Made by a program: the position numbers and the translations under genes | Assembly (NCBI GenBank): GCA_963826505.1 | Contig: CAWGXG010000008.1 | Coordinates: 1,364,001-1,428,000 of the forward strand | Length of the DNA: 64,000 nucleotides | Origin: CAWGXG01 sp963826505 | GTDB taxonomy: Bacteria; Chloroflexota; Anaerolineae; Aggregatilineales; Aggregatilineaceae | Reading direction: 5' to 3' | The notes under the pieces: model-generated | The model's input: the letters and a program-made list of their open reading frames with translations, nothing else | Told to the model about the DNA's origin: nothing | Database searches by the model: none | In this document: positions 39,657-48,075 of the stretch, piece by piece | Position numbering within the stretch: the first letter of the stretch is position 1 | Layout: every line of letters starts with the position of its first letter

Positions 39657-40376
39657 ATGATCGACCGCGACGCCCTGATCGGCAAACGTGTAGACGTGCT
39701 GGACAAAGGCTGGATCGAGCTGCAAGACCTGATGGGTGACGATCTCGCCATCGTCAACGCGGCCCGCGTCTCGTATATGGGCGAAAGTAAAGGCGGCGAC
39801 CGCGACAAGAAACTGCTGTTTTACCTGTTGCAGCACCGCCACACGTCGCCGTTCGAGCAGGTGGAATTCAAGTTCCGTGTGCGCGCTCCGCTGGTCACAT
39901 GGTGGCAGTGGGTCCGCCACCGCACCTGGAGCGTCAACGCGCAGTCCGGGCGCTATACGCCCTTTGCCGAAAATGATTTTTACGTGCCGGAAGTGTGGCG
40001 CAGACAGTCCGAGGATAACAAGCAGGCCAGCCAGGGCGAACTGACCGGTCCCGACGCAGATGCACTGACTGCCAAACTCGAAGCCCATTACGCGCAGGCG
40101 TTCGCCTTATACGAGGAAGCGTTACAGGCGGGGGTCGCGCGCGAGCTGGCGCGCATGTTTTTGCCCGGTTTTGCGGTTTATTACACGTGGGTGCTCAAAG
40201 TGGACGCGCACAACCTGATGCATTTTTTGCGGCTGCGCATGGCGCCTGATGCCCAGTACGAAATTCGCGTGTACGCGCAGGCGCTCTATGAACATTTCTT
40301 CAAGCCCGCCCTGCCCTGGACTGCCGAAGCCTTCGAGCGCTTCATCCTGCCGACGCTTGGCCCCATCAAGCCATAG
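39657..40376 (+). CDS. thyX: FAD-dependent thymidylate synthase
   Basis: 239 residues from ATG 39657. It methylates dUMP to dTMP using methylene-tetrahydrofolate and FAD. The ThyX signature RHRxxSxNxxSxR reads RHRTWSVNAQSGR here. Supporting segments are LLQHRHTSPFEQVEFKF and RMFLPGFAVYYTW. Last gene of the yebC-ruvC-ruvA-thyX run. Its presence suggests a ThyX rather than ThyA route to dTMP, though thyA could lie elsewhere. Confidence 0.96.
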   Translation: MIDRDALIGKRVDVLDKGWIELQDLMGDDLAIVNAARVSYMGESKGGDRDKKLLFYLLQHRHTSPFEQVEFKFRVRAPLVTWWQWVRHRTWSVNAQSGRYTPFAENDFYVPEVWRRQSEDNKQASQGELTGPDADALTAKLEAHYAQAFALYEEALQAGVARELARMFLPGFAVYYTWVLKVDAHNLMHFLRLRMAPDAQYEIRVYAQALYEHFFKPALPWTAEAFERFILPTLGPIKP

Positions 40377-40462
40377 CCGTCACCACACCGAACATAACGC
40401 GAGCGAGCTTATGGAGTTCGCTCGCCGCGTGTCTATCGATCTCGCCCGCCGGATTCTGGCGA

Positions 40463-41143
40463 TCAGTAGTTCGTCACGATGATTTCGGCACCGGTCGGGT
40501 AACAGGTATCTTCGCCAGTCGAATCGAGCGGCGACACGCTCCACCCATACGCCCCTGCGACGGTAAATAAATCGCCCGAGAACTCAAACGATGTACCAGC
40601 CACCAGTTGGGTCATCACCAACCCGCCACCGGGATGGCGCAGATCGATCCGGTAGGTCTCGATGCCAGGGATCGGAGTCCACTGGACCAGCAGCGCCTGC
40701 CCGACCTTGGTGCTCGAGTCCTCTCCAATAGCCGTCAGTTGCGCGCAGATAGCAGGCAGCGGTGTGAACGACGGCAGCGGGGTCCAGGTGGGCGCCGGAC
40801 TGCTGGTCGGCACCGCGGTGCTCTCCGTGAGTACCGGCGTAACCGATGATCGGCGGCCGGGTGTCCAGGTGGGCGGCAGCGGTGTCGCTCCGGTATCCAC
40901 ATTCTCAACCGGAACCAGCCGTGTCGGCGTCACGGCTGACTCCAGGGTGGGCGTATCGGACGGTTTGAACCCGGGCGGGACATCCGTCCAGGTGGGCGGC
41001 AGCGGTGACGATCCTCCCAAAGGTGTCACGCTGGCGCTGGCCGCAGCCGGCTGGGTAGCCTGCTGGCCCTTGTTATTGTTCCCGCCGCACCCAGCCAGTC
41101 CAAGCACCACAATCACAGTGATTACGCCCCACACAATTCGCAT
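40463..41143 (-). CDS. Lipoprotein with Pro/Thr linker and fibronectin-like C-terminus
   Basis: 226 residues from an ATG seven bases after GGAGG. The signal ends GLAGC|GGN. The middle carries three variants of the motif PLPPTWT. The last 100 residues look like a fibronectin-III/Ig-type beta domain (QALLVQWTPIPGIETYRIDL ... AYGWSVSPLD). No enzymatic motif. It is the last gene of the minus-strand run that begins with the Clp/RF-like gene at 45516. Confidence 0.72.
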   Translation of the reverse strand: MRIVWGVITVIVVLGLAGCGGNNNKGQQATQPAAASASVTPLGGSSPLPPTWTDVPPGFKPSDTPTLESAVTPTRLVPVENVDTGATPLPPTWTPGRRSSVTPVLTESTAVPTSSPAPTWTPLPSFTPLPAICAQLTAIGEDSSTKVGQALLVQWTPIPGIETYRIDLRHPGGGLVMTQLVAGTSFEFSGDLFTVAGAYGWSVSPLDSTGEDTCYPTGAEIIVTNY

Positions 41144-41206
41144 CACTCACCCTCCGGCTCCGTCCCTGTGCAATTTGCTGCGTTCGGACGGAATTTGCTC
41201 AAGGCG

Positions 41207-41587
41207 TCAGAGAACATAACCAAACAGCACCCCAAACAACGCCAGCATAACCAGCAGCGCCAGCGCGACCGCTCCGCCGGTGACGTACAACCCGGCCGGG
41301 TTACCAGCTCGCCAGGGGCGATCGGGATCGATATCGAACCCAACCAACGCCCACCAGCCGATTCCATAAAACACCACGCCCAGCCCGGCCGCTATCCAGG
41401 CGGGCACCAGCGGTTCCACATCGCCGGACAGCACCGCATCGATCAGCAGCCGGTCGACCACGAGCGATACCAGGATCACATATTCGATCGTGATCCCCAG
41501 GCTAAGCAGCACCCGCCGCAGGCGCGACATCTGGTCGAGCCACGCCACCAGGCGTTCATAACGCGTCTGGCTTCCCCGTCGGGCCAT
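41207..41587 (-). CDS. Small membrane protein
   Basis: 126 residues from an ATG preceded by GGAGGGGG. Three hydrophobic helices (about 30-50, 62-85, 100-125) separated by short loops, including FDIDPDRPWRAGNPAGLYV. The N-terminus is basic (cytoplasmic side). No family recognised. It starts 14 bases after the truncated haemoglobin gene ends and is presumably cotranscribed with it. Confidence 0.7.
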   Translation of the reverse strand: MARRGSQTRYERLVAWLDQMSRLRRVLLSLGITIEYVILVSLVVDRLLIDAVLSGDVEPLVPAWIAAGLGVVFYGIGWWALVGFDIDPDRPWRAGNPAGLYVTGGAVALALLVMLALFGVLFGYVL

Positions 41588-41601
41588 AATTCCCCCTCCT
41601 G

Positions 41602-41991
41602 TCATTCAGGCACGACCGTGTTGATCATGGCCGTGGCCGTGCGCTCAAAATAGTCGAGCAGGGCAGCGCGTGCTGGTTCCGGGATCGCGACCTCGTCTAG
41701 CGCGGCGTGCATGTGCGTTACCCACACGTCACGCGCCTGTGCGTCAATCCTAAATGGAGCGTGTCGCATCCGCAAGCGTGGGTGCCCCCGCTCGTCCGAA
41801 TAGGTCCCCGGTCCGCCAAAAAACTGGACCAGAAACAGACGCAGCCGCCGCGCGGCGGGCGCGAGATCGTCCTCGGGGTACAGCGGGCGCAGCACCGGGT
41901 CAGCGGCCACGCGCCGGTAAAAGGCGTCGACCAGGCGTTCGAACCCCTCCGGCCCGATGCGATCGTACACTGTCTGTGATGAGTCTGGCAT
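41602..41991 (-). CDS. glbO: Group II truncated haemoglobin
   Basis: 129 residues. A short globin with LVDAFYRRVAADPVLRPLYP, FFGGPGTYSDERGHPRLRMR and the proximal His in RMRHAPF; a Trp in RDVWVTHMHAAL sits where group II globins have Trp G8. Such proteins bind O2 or NO and are often linked to nitrosative or oxidative stress. Cytoplasmic. It lies 39 bases downstream of the Clp/RF-like gene and 14 bases upstream of a membrane protein, suggesting an operon. Confidence 0.9.
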   Translation of the reverse strand: MPDSSQTVYDRIGPEGFERLVDAFYRRVAADPVLRPLYPEDDLAPAARRLRLFLVQFFGGPGTYSDERGHPRLRMRHAPFRIDAQARDVWVTHMHAALDEVAIPEPARAALLDYFERTATAMINTVVPE

Positions 41992-42030
41992 GAGTGCAGT
42001 CCCCTGTCAGTGGGCTAACAGTCCTACCGG

Positions 42031-45000
42031 CTAGAATGGGAATGTGGGCGGATAGCGGTCTTCCCAGCCGACCTGGGCCTCTTCCGTCTTCAGATAGGCC
42101 AGGATAAACTCGTCGATGCGCCCCTTCTGCATCACGTCTTTGACCTGGCTCAGACGCAGCCCGGTCCGTTGATCGCGCACATACTTTTCGCCCCGGTCCA
42201 GGCTGTACAGCCGGATCACCGAGAGCTTTTCTTGAGCGGGCTGTGGGCGATCCCCGTCGGCGATCTCGGTTTTCATGCGTTGGTAATCGGCCAGCCAGCG
42301 ATCGACGCGCGTGCCGTCCGGCAGCGCGAAGACCTGCACGCGGGCAATCTCCTCGCTGTTGGCCGTGTCCGCGCCCAACAACCGGTGCAGACCACGCTCG
42401 CCCTTCAAGAAACCAAACACGTTGCTGCCTTCCAGCCACAGCGCGATCTCGTCGGTGTGCTCATAGGCGGCGAAACGCGTCATTACGTCCTTGAAGCTGC
42501 CCGCCGTCAGGTGCACGAACGAGCGCCCGCCCGGCGCGTCTGGATCCGGCGTGAGCAGATAAAGATCGCGATCGTAGCCTTTGCGCTCGGCCCACCACAG
42601 ATACATGTCCGAGATGCGCCGCGCCCACTCATCGGCGGGCTTGTCATGCGGCGCGGGCTGCGCGCCCAACGACGCGATCAGCATCATGGCCTGGTTGCGA
42701 TGCGGCAGGCGCGCCGTCAGCAGCTCGATATCCAGGAAACTGATATCGTTGTACAGCTTTTCGTAATCGCGCGCGAGATCGGACTGGTAACGCAGGTCGC
42801 GCTCGCGGTTGACCAGCACAGCCAGATCTTCGAGATACTCGGCCCGCTCCTGGAGTTGTTCCAGGCGGCGCGTCAGCCGATCCAAAAAATAGAAACGACG
42901 CATGCTATCGCGGGCGTCTTCGTTATCGTCCCAGAAATCCGCCGAGAACGTGGACGACTGCAGATCACCCTTCTCGCGCTGCATCTCTTTGACCGTATCC
43001 GCTTCTGCCCAACTGCTGAGCTTGCGGCGCAGCATCGCGAAGCCCTCAACCAATTGCGGCAGGTCCAGGCGTTGTTTGCGCACGGATGCCGCGTCCAGCC
43101 CACCAACCAGCATCACCGTGCTGCGCTGGCCCGCATCATCGATCGGCACGGTTTTCAGCGCGAGATCGCCGTCTTCGACCACGACCCGCATCAGATTCTG
43201 GTCCTGCACGCCGCGCTGCGCCAGCGCACGCGCCATCGGCGTGACCACGCGCCGCTCGATCTCGCGTTTGAGCGGACGCGCGCCGTATTCGGGACTGTAG
43301 CCGTGCTCCAACACCAGATCGATGACCGCCTCGTCCAGCTCGACCAGGATGTTGCGCCGCGTGATGCCGTCACGCAGCAGCACTTCATTCAGCTCGCGCC
43401 GCGCGATATCGCGCACGGCCTGCGGCGACAACTGCCCAAACACGACAATCTTGTCCAGCCGGTTGATGAATTCCGGGCGGAAATACTCCTCAATCTGTTC
43501 CAGGTAGTGCGTTTTGAGCGTAGCGTTCACCAGTTTGGGATCAGCCCCTTCGCCCACCTGGAAACCCGGCGCGCGAAACGCCCGCGAACTACCACCCAGG
43601 TTGCTGGTCATGATCACGATCGTGTTGTGGAAAAAGGTGGTCTTGCCCGCCGCGTCCGTCAGACGTCCCTCACCCAACACCTGCAGGAAGATGTCGTAAA
43701 TGCGTGATGACGCCTTCTCGAATTCGTCCAGCAACACGACGCTAAACGGCTGCTCGCGTACGCGGCGTGTCAGCTCGCCGTCCTTGTCAAACGCACCAAT
43801 CAGCCGTGCGACTCCATCCAGATCGCCGTACTCGCTCATGTCGAAGCGTACCAGCCGCGCCTCGTCGCCAAACAAGTACGACGCCAGCGTCTTCGCCATC
43901 TGCGTCTTGCCGACGCCGGTCGGTCCGATGAACAGGAACGTGCCGAGCGGCTTATAGGGATCGTTCAGCCCGGCTTTGACGGTGGCCATCAAGTCCACCA
44001 TTGCGCTGACGGCTTCGTCCTGACCCAGAATACGCTCGTGGAAGTAATTCTCTACTTCCTGGATCGACATACGCGTTTCGTCGTTGACGATGAATTCCGG
44101 CAGCCCGCTAAAGCGCGAAAACGCCTGGATCACCTCCTGGCGGCTCACGCGCGACGTGCGCAGCCGTCGCAGCAAACTCCCCGACGACGCCGAAGGGGCG
44201 GGCGCGGCCTGCCGCGCCAGGTCTGCCGTGGCTTCTTCCAACAAACGGATCGCCTTGCCAGGGAACGCGCGGTAGGGCCAGAAACGGCGGCTCAGGACGA
44301 CGCTGGTCTGGATGGCGTCGGGCAGCACCCGCACGTTCAGATCGCGCTCGAGGTCGCGTGCGACATTGCTCAGCAGAGAGAGCGTCTCGTCTTCCGACAT
44401 ACCCGCCACTTCGACGCGGCGGAACAGCGTCATAAAGCTTGGGCCAACGTTCTCGCCCATCGTCAGACGTTCGGGCGATGTTTCGCCCAAGATCGTTACC
44501 TCGCCCGACGCGAGATGCGGTTTGAGCGCCATGGCCACATTGGCGTCACTTTTGGACCAACGCCCAACTTCCAACAACCCCGGCAGATCCGGCACGTAGA
44601 GAATGTGGCGCCGCTTGCGGCACTCGTCCACGATGTCATTGAGGCGTTCTTCCCACGTCCCGACGAACTGCGCCCCAGCGATAATACGGTCCGGTGTCAG
44701 CAGCCAGACCTGCCGGTCGCGCAGCACATCGTCCGTGTCTCCCGCGTGGATGCGCCGGATCACTTCATGAATCACAGCCGTCTTGCCGGACTCCGTGGGA
44801 CCGGTGATCAACGCGCTGTTGTGGCGCGACCCGCTCAGGATATGCAGCAACGCTTCCACCTCGGCATCGCGGTGATAGGCGCGGCGAAAGCGGTTTTCCG
44901 CTGCCTGGGCCGTCATGTTGACCCCGATCTCGCTCAGGGCCCAGAAATCTTCTGAAGTGCTACGATCGAAGAACGAAGCCAGATCGTCTTTGGTGCGCTC

Positions 45001-45516
45001 GTTTACCTTCTTGACTTCGACGTCGACTTCCAGCATTTCCAGGAATTCACTGCGCGCGTGCCGGAAAAGCTGGAGATCCTCCAGCGTTTCATCGTCCAGC
45101 CAAGCGCTGATCTCCGTGCGCGCCGTCTCTTCCAACTCGGCTGCGTTGAAGGCGTAGAAACTCAGCGGAGGGCTGCCCAGGCGCGGTACGGTCACCACCA
45201 ACTGCCCATCCTCGTCCGGCTTGACGACCAAGCTGAACAGCAGTGTCACCTGTTCGCGGCGCTTCTTCCGCTTCTTGCGGTCGATGGGACGAATCTCCAC
45301 CTGCACCTTGCGCATCCCCAATCCGGAGTCGAATTCCAGGTGCTGAAGCATGCCCGCGGGCATATCCGCAATGCGCGCCTGGATCGCCTCGACCAGCTCC
45401 GCCTTGACCTCTTCGAGGTTAGGCCCAAAGCCCGTCATGTCATAAAACGGAATAGGGGTTACAGTGTAGGTCTGGTTCTGGTGCTTCTGGACGTAAAGAT
45501 GGAATTTGAACTTCAT
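42031..45516 (-). CDS. Clp-type double AAA+ ATPase with C-terminal release-factor-2-like domain lacking GGQ
   Basis: 1161 residues from ATG 45516; longer starts would run into the divergent gene's promoter region. N-domain (1-200) is not Clp_N; two segments (4-52, 90-142) resemble HicB/UPF0150-like beta-alpha folds. AAA+ 1 (about 205-430): Walker A GPTESGKT (239-246), pore-like AGAQFVGTWEERL, but Walker B reads ILYVPDL instead of a normal DE. No ClpB middle domain. AAA+ 2 (about 490-790): GPTGVGKT (531-538), VVLLDEFEKA (593-602), TSNLGG, FRPEFINRLDK, YGARPLKREIE; the GYVG pore loop of Clp proteins is missing after RLIGA. Residues about 829-1145 follow RF2: FWDDNEDARDSM, YLWWAERKGYD, ERGLHRLL, IRLYSLD and RIDEFILAYL, with GGQ and SPF motifs absent. 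First gene of a run with glbO. The RF-like call is by motif order and needs a profile search. Confidence 0.82.
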   Translation of the reverse strand: MKFKFHLYVQKHQNQTYTVTPIPFYDMTGFGPNLEEVKAELVEAIQARIADMPAGMLQHLEFDSGLGMRKVQVEIRPIDRKKRKKRREQVTLLFSLVVKPDEDGQLVVTVPRLGSPPLSFYAFNAAELEETARTEISAWLDDETLEDLQLFRHARSEFLEMLEVDVEVKKVNERTKDDLASFFDRSTSEDFWALSEIGVNMTAQAAENRFRRAYHRDAEVEALLHILSGSRHNSALITGPTESGKTAVIHEVIRRIHAGDTDDVLRDRQVWLLTPDRIIAGAQFVGTWEERLNDIVDECRKRRHILYVPDLPGLLEVGRWSKSDANVAMALKPHLASGEVTILGETSPERLTMGENVGPSFMTLFRRVEVAGMSEDETLSLLSNVARDLERDLNVRVLPDAIQTSVVLSRRFWPYRAFPGKAIRLLEEATADLARQAAPAPSASSGSLLRRLRTSRVSRQEVIQAFSRFSGLPEFIVNDETRMSIQEVENYFHERILGQDEAVSAMVDLMATVKAGLNDPYKPLGTFLFIGPTGVGKTQMAKTLASYLFGDEARLVRFDMSEYGDLDGVARLIGAFDKDGELTRRVREQPFSVVLLDEFEKASSRIYDIFLQVLGEGRLTDAAGKTTFFHNTIVIMTSNLGGSSRAFRAPGFQVGEGADPKLVNATLKTHYLEQIEEYFRPEFINRLDKIVVFGQLSPQAVRDIARRELNEVLLRDGITRRNILVELDEAVIDLVLEHGYSPEYGARPLKREIERRVVTPMARALAQRGVQDQNLMRVVVEDGDLALKTVPIDDAGQRSTVMLVGGLDAASVRKQRLDLPQLVEGFAMLRRKLSSWAEADTVKEMQREKGDLQSSTFSADFWDDNEDARDSMRRFYFLDRLTRRLEQLQERAEYLEDLAVLVNRERDLRYQSDLARDYEKLYNDISFLDIELLTARLPHRNQAMMLIASLGAQPAPHDKPADEWARRISDMYLWWAERKGYDRDLYLLTPDPDAPGGRSFVHLTAGSFKDVMTRFAAYEHTDEIALWLEGSNVFGFLKGERGLHRLLGADTANSEEIARVQVFALPDGTRVDRWLADYQRMKTEIADGDRPQPAQEKLSVIRLYSLDRGEKYVRDQRTGLRLSQVKDVMQKGRIDEFILAYLKTEEAQVGWEDRYPPTFPF

Positions 45517-45625
45517 TCGGTATCCTGGATACGCGTGTAGTCCGATGCGGCACCTTGCCAACCGCTGTGCTAAGCTATTATAACATGACCATTTCTTAAA
45601 TCCGTAAAGCCACTCCTGCGACCCT

Positions 45626-46714
45626 ATGACTGAATTCCTTGACCTGCTCATCCGCCTGCTGGCCGTCGTCATTGGTTTTGGGCTGGTAGGCCGCACACTG
45701 TTATCCGCCATTCGCCTGTTCTTGCTGCCGCGCAGCGCGCGTGACTGGATCGCCGCGCTGTATTTCCTGGTGTGGCGCAAGCTGTTCGTCTGGCGCGCCA
45801 ACCGGGCCAATACCTACGAGGGCCGCGACGCGATAATGGCCTATTTTGCGCCCATAAGCCTGGTGATCTTGCCCGCGTTCTTGCTTGGGCTCGTCGCGTT
45901 GGGTTACACGCTGGTTTACCGGGCGCTGGGCGTTTCCAGCTTCTACGAAGCCTTCGCCCTCAGCGGATCGTCGCTCACGACATTGGGCTTTGCGCGGCAC
46001 GATGGCTTGGGGATCATCATGCTCGAATTCTCTGAAGCGGCCATCGGCCTGACGCTCGCGGCGCTGCTGATCTCGTACCTGCCGACCATGTACGCGGCCT
46101 TCTCCGCGCGTGAAGCCGTGGTAACTCTGCTCGAAGTGCGTGCCGGGTCGCCGCCCTCGGCGGTGCAAATGCTGATCCGCTCGCATCGCATTCATGGCCT
46201 GGACTATCTGACCGAGGTCTGGGACCAGTGGGAAACGTGGTTCGCGGCCCTTGAAGAAAGCCATACGTCCCTCGCGGCGCTGGTCTTCTTCCGATCGCCC
46301 AAACCGAATCGCTCCTGGGTGACCGCGGCGGGCACCGTGCTCGACTGCGCCTCGATCTACGCGTCGACTGTGGATCGCCCGCCAAACCCGGAAGCCCAGT
46401 TGTGCATCCGGGCGGGCTTTTTGGCACTGCGCGCTATCGCCGATTTCTACCGCATCCCCTATAATCCTGCTCCAGCCCCGGACGATCCGATCAGCATCAG
46501 CCGCGAGGAATTCGACGCCGCCTATGACGCCTTGCAGGCCGAGGGGATGCCGGTTAAGCATGATCGCGACCAGTGCTGGCGCGATTTTGCCGGATGGCGC
46601 GTCAATTACGACCCGGTACTGCTGCGGTTGGCCGCTCTGACGATGGCTCCCTACGCGCCCTGGATTTCGGATCGGTCGGTGCCCAAACTCGCCCGAAACA
46701 GCGCAGCGCACTAA
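45626..46714 (+). CDS. Membrane protein with potassium-channel-like pore motif
   Basis: 362 residues. N-terminal half has four hydrophobic helices (about 8-28, 72-100, 128-155 and a shorter one); between them SGSSLTTLGFARHDG resembles the pore loop and selectivity filter of two-TM channels (TTxGxG-like). The C-terminal half (165-362) is soluble, helical and rich in Trp, His and Asp (LDYLTEVWDQWETWFAALEE). No nucleotide-binding motif was recognised. It may be a channel with a cytoplasmic regulatory domain; the filter is not canonical TVGYG, so ion choice is open. Divergent from the Clp/RF-like gene over about 110 bases. Confidence 0.68.
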   Translation: MTEFLDLLIRLLAVVIGFGLVGRTLLSAIRLFLLPRSARDWIAALYFLVWRKLFVWRANRANTYEGRDAIMAYFAPISLVILPAFLLGLVALGYTLVYRALGVSSFYEAFALSGSSLTTLGFARHDGLGIIMLEFSEAAIGLTLAALLISYLPTMYAAFSAREAVVTLLEVRAGSPPSAVQMLIRSHRIHGLDYLTEVWDQWETWFAALEESHTSLAALVFFRSPKPNRSWVTAAGTVLDCASIYASTVDRPPNPEAQLCIRAGFLALRAIADFYRIPYNPAPAPDDPISISREEFDAAYDALQAEGMPVKHDRDQCWRDFAGWRVNYDPVLLRLAALTMAPYAPWISDRSVPKLARNSAAH

Positions 46715-46804
46715 ACTCCACTCTGCAATCAAGCAATCTCGCCGCCTGCCTTTCGTACCTCCCTTGGCGCGGCCTTCTGTCGCGCGCATCGTGAAGGAAA
46801 CGCC

Positions 46805-47974
46805 ATGGCACCGTACAAACACACGCTGGTCCCCTGGGCCGTAACGTGTCTATTGGCGCTGCTAATCGGCGGCTGCGTCGTCAGCGTGCCCCATCTCAAA
46901 GAAAAACAGGCGGGTCTTCTGTGGAATACGAGCACTGTTACAGTGGACACGGTACTGTGTGGCGTGGACTGCGCCTACGAGGCCGATCTGGTTCGCACGG
47001 GTTATACGGCGTCGGTGCCCGCGGTCTACTTCGCAAAATATCCGCTGATGAATACCGCGGCGCGGATCATCTGGCGCATTCGGGACATCCGGCCCGAACT
47101 AATCCTGTTCCTGCTCAGTAAGGCCGGGCTGTGGTTCGGACTGGCGGAGCTTTACCGGCTAATCACGCATCTGTATGGCGCGTCGACCGCGCGCCGGACG
47201 GTGTGGTGGGTGTTGTTTCCGCCGACATTGGCTGCCTATACATGGCTCACAACCTATCCCGAAAGCTGGCAACTGGGCTTCACCTGTCTGGCGTTCACGT
47301 TCTACTTCGCTGAGCGCCCCTGGCGCGCCAGCGTACCTACCGCGTTGTTGATCCTGGCGCGTCCGCAGGGCATGTTCTTACTGGCGGCGCTTGGCGCGGG
47401 CGTGATCTGGCACAGGCGCGACGATCGCTCGCGGCTGATCGCCGATCTGGTCGCGCTGAGCCTACTCCCCCTGCTGGCGTGGGCGGGCTGGATGATCGTG
47501 ACCTACCACCTCACCCATAGCGTGCTCGCTCCGATCAGCGTGCAGGCCAGCGAACACGGGCGCGAACTGCTCGGCCCGCCCTTTGCGCTGCTCGTCCATT
47601 TCATCAAGCAGCGTTTCGCGGTCGGACTGGTCAACACCCGCGTCACCCTGCGCGGCGCGCAGCTCAGCGTGCTGCTGGTCGAATGCGCGCTGATGGGTAA
47701 CGCCTGGTGGCGCGGACGGCTGCGGGCCGAATTTGCGGTTTTCGCGCTGCTCGCCTTCCTGCTCCCGCTGCACACCAGCCTGTTGGGAGCCGCCCGTTTT
47801 GCAGTCGTCACGCCGCTGGCGTGGCTGCCGGTCACCCTGCCGCCGTCATGGGACCGGCGCATACAGCGGGCGGAACCCGTTTTTTGGACGATCAGCGCGG
47901 CGGGCGGTGTGCTCCTGACGCTGGTCATGGTGTCCTATCTCAACGTCGAATGGCACGTCAACTGGCTGCCATGA
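46805..47974 (+). CDS. PIG-V-like mannosyltransferase (GT-C fold)
   Basis: 389 residues with GAAGGAAACGCC before ATG. About nine transmembrane helices with a large first outer loop (LLWNTSTVTVDTVLCGVDCA, then YFAKYPLMN) and TTYPESWQLGF, which resemble the bacterial PIG-V/GT76 family. Such enzymes transfer mannose from polyprenyl-phosphate-mannose on the outer face of the membrane. The typical catalytic Asp in the first loop may be one of the two Asp residues near 45-60. The GT2 at 52235 could supply the lipid-linked sugar. The donor is inference. Confidence 0.72.
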   Translation: MAPYKHTLVPWAVTCLLALLIGGCVVSVPHLKEKQAGLLWNTSTVTVDTVLCGVDCAYEADLVRTGYTASVPAVYFAKYPLMNTAARIIWRIRDIRPELILFLLSKAGLWFGLAELYRLITHLYGASTARRTVWWVLFPPTLAAYTWLTTYPESWQLGFTCLAFTFYFAERPWRASVPTALLILARPQGMFLLAALGAGVIWHRRDDRSRLIADLVALSLLPLLAWAGWMIVTYHLTHSVLAPISVQASEHGRELLGPPFALLVHFIKQRFAVGLVNTRVTLRGAQLSVLLVECALMGNAWWRGRLRAEFAVFALLAFLLPLHTSLLGAARFAVVTPLAWLPVTLPPSWDRRIQRAEPVFWTISAAGGVLLTLVMVSYLNVEWHVNWLP

Positions 47975-48075
47975 GCTCCCTCCAGGCGGAGCCTGCGTCT
48001 TGACCTTTTGGCACTTCCTGCTACCATCGGCGGCCAGACCACTTTGTAGAATTGTCAGCATCCGGGGGAGAATTT

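Noticed and set aside
42169..43707. 512-codon plus-strand frame opposite the Clp/RF-like gene
   Set aside because: The minus-strand frame carries clear AAA+ motifs. The plus-strand product is Arg/His/Gln-rich with no motif.
45517..45810. 98-codon N-terminal extension of the Clp/RF-like protein
   Set aside because: It overlaps the 5' end and promoter region of the divergent gene, is basic and unstructured, and the ATG at 45516 begins a plausible folded domain.
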